From positions 1,116,001 through 1,180,000 of the forward strand of contig NZ_CP032698.1 of the NCBI RefSeq assembly GCF_003627815.1: 64,000 nucleotides of DNA, in the 5' to 3' direction. A program made the position numbers and the translations under genes. Origin of the DNA: Streptomyces hundungensis (GTDB taxonomy: Bacteria > Actinomycetota > Actinomycetes > Streptomycetales > Streptomycetaceae). The notes under the pieces were generated by a model. That model made no database searches. It saw only the letters and a program-made list of their open reading frames with translations, and was not told the DNA's origin. Below, in pieces: positions 63,297 to 64,000 of this stretch (its first letter is position 1; the number at the start of each line of letters is the position of its first letter).

Positions 63297-63782
63297 TCAG
63301 TGCACCAGGGCGGCGAAGGTACCGGCCTCGTACGCACCTCCCTGCTGGTGCAGGATCACGGCGAGCCGGTTGGCCGCGTTGATCAGGGCGACCAAAGAGA
63401 CAAGGGCGGCGACCTGGTCGTCGTCGTAGTGCTTGCGGACCTGGGCCCAGGTCTCGTCGGAGACGCCCTGGTGGGCGTCGGCGAGCCGGGTGCCCTCCTC
63501 GCTCAGCGCGAGCGCGGCGCGCTCCGCGTCGGTGAACACGGTGGATTCGCGCCAGGCCGCCACCAGATGGAGGCGGACCGCGCTCTCGCCGGCGGCCGTG
63601 GCCTCCTTGGTGTGCATGTCGATGCAGTGCCCGCAGCCGTTGATCTGGCTCGCTCGCAGCGCCACCAGCTCCTGCGTGGACTTCGGGAGCGTCGACTGCT
63701 GGATCACCAGGCCGGCGTTGGCGAACCGCTTGGCGAACTTCGAGCCGAGCTCGTTCTCGAACAGGTTCAATCGAGCGTCCAT
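63297..63782 (-). CDS. AhpD-like / carboxymuconolactone decarboxylase family protein
   Basis: 161 aa. The redox pair is Cys-Gly-His-Cys in SQINGCGHCIDMHTKEA, with the following His as in AhpD alkylhydroperoxidases. The ATG at 63782 has GAGG 8 bases upstream; ATG 63800 has none. It diverges from a gene at the window end. Genes of this family are the usual neighbours and sole targets of ECF41 sigma factors, and the promoter at 63847-63873 supports that link. Confidence 0.9.
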   Translation of the reverse strand: MDARLNLFENELGSKFAKRFANAGLVIQQSTLPKSTQELVALRASQINGCGHCIDMHTKEATAAGESAVRLHLVAAWRESTVFTDAERAALALSEEGTRLADAHQGVSDETWAQVRKHYDDDQVAALVSLVALINAANRLAVILHQQGGAYEAGTFAALVH

Positions 63783-63846
63783 GACGTCGTCCTCACTCAT
63801 CGTCGTTGGTGGTGCGTCGTTGGCGCCGTGCGCCGAACGAACACAA

Positions 63847-63873
63847 GACGCCGCCCGGCCGCACGCTGTGACA
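63847..63873 (-). promoter_or_regulatory. ECF41-type promoter of the AhpD-like gene
   Basis: Minus strand TGTCACA (63867-63873), exactly 16 bases, then CGTC (63847-63850). This equals the published ECF41 consensus TGTCACA-N16-CGTC as I recall it. Transcription would start near 63840, giving a ~58-base leader. Confidence 0.75.
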
Positions 63874-63907
63874 GACCGGGGATGTGACGCAGCCCACTGC
63901 CAACGGA

Positions 63908-63934
63908 TGTCACAGCGGGGCGGGAGGCGGCATC
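63908..63934 (+). promoter_or_regulatory. Near-match ECF41-type promoter of the gene at the window end
   Basis: Plus strand TGTCACA (63908-63914), 16 bases, then CATC (63931-63934), one base off CGTC. It would start transcription near 63941, about 38 bases before GTG 63979, and suggests autoregulation. Confidence 0.55.
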
Positions 63935-63978
63935 TTGTGGGCGTGACACCCTCGGCAGCCAACAGACAGGAGCGGCCA

Positions 63979-64000
63979 GTGACGAGCGAGCACAGCGGAG
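63979..64000 (+). CDS. 5' end of a gene cut by the window; probable ECF41-type sigma factor
   Basis: Only seven codons are visible (V/M-T-S-E-H-S-G). A GTG with AGGAG 6 bases upstream opens a frame to the window end. The sequence itself does not identify it. The call rests on the divergent AhpD-like gene and the two ECF41-type promoters between them. Confidence 0.55.

Noticed and set aside
1..64000. Prophage, insertion sequence or integrative element
   Set aside because: No integrase, transposase, phage structural gene, tRNA-flanked direct repeat or base-composition step was found.

Overview
The window is chromosomal DNA from a Streptomyces or a very close relative. The evidence is very high GC, frequent GTG starts behind GGAGG-type ribosome binding sites, an SsgA-family sporulation protein, several group 3 (SigB/F/G-type) sigma factors, an ECF41-type sigma/AhpD-like gene pair, and only one in-frame TTA (bldA-dependent) codon that I could find. 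I see no rRNA, tRNA, CRISPR array, insertion sequence or prophage. About fifty protein genes are called, including one 39-residue peptide gene and two genes cut by the window edges.

Left part (1-27.6 kb): a secreted thermolysin-type protease (5' end missing); a large LuxR-type ATPase regulator carrying the TTA codon; a solute-binding-like protein without an export signal; small enzymes (SRPBCC, darcynin-like, two NmrA-type reductases, an SDR); a PAP2-type membrane enzyme; a WYL regulator; an AlkZ-like DNA glycosylase whose promoter side holds a pentanucleotide microsatellite; several transporters; and a 1,590-residue protein of unknown function.

Centre (27.6-33.7 kb): a compact cluster, read right to left, that looks like a ribosomally made, post-translationally modified peptide (RiPP) system. 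The order is MFS exporter, S9 serine peptidase, a 39-aa precursor overlapping the peptidase gene end, a perfect 20-bp hairpin directly after the precursor stop, a cobalamin-type radical SAM protein with an unusual CX7CX2C cluster motif, and a DUF5825-like partner. The putative core is bounded by prolines on both sides. This is the best candidate for a little-described system here.

Right-centre (34.3-60.3 kb): an apparent stress and development region. It has two group 3 sigma factors, a probable anti-sigma kinase, two SpoIIE-type phosphatases, Dps, PRC-barrel and CsbD proteins, an SsgA-like protein, a photolyase, a transketolase, a PaoABC-like molybdenum oxidoreductase, a poly-HAMP hybrid histidine kinase, and a MEDS-STAS / MEDS-ATPase gene pair. 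Many of these are classic parts of partner-switching stress signalling.

Right end (60.5-64 kb): a three-gene operon of a HemK2-like methyltransferase, a CDGSH iron-sulfur protein and a haem-oxygenase-fold diiron protein. An AhpD-like gene follows, diverging from a gene cut by the window end. The two promoters between them match, or nearly match, the TGTCACA-N16-CGTC consensus of ECF41 sigma factors, so the cut gene is probably that sigma factor.
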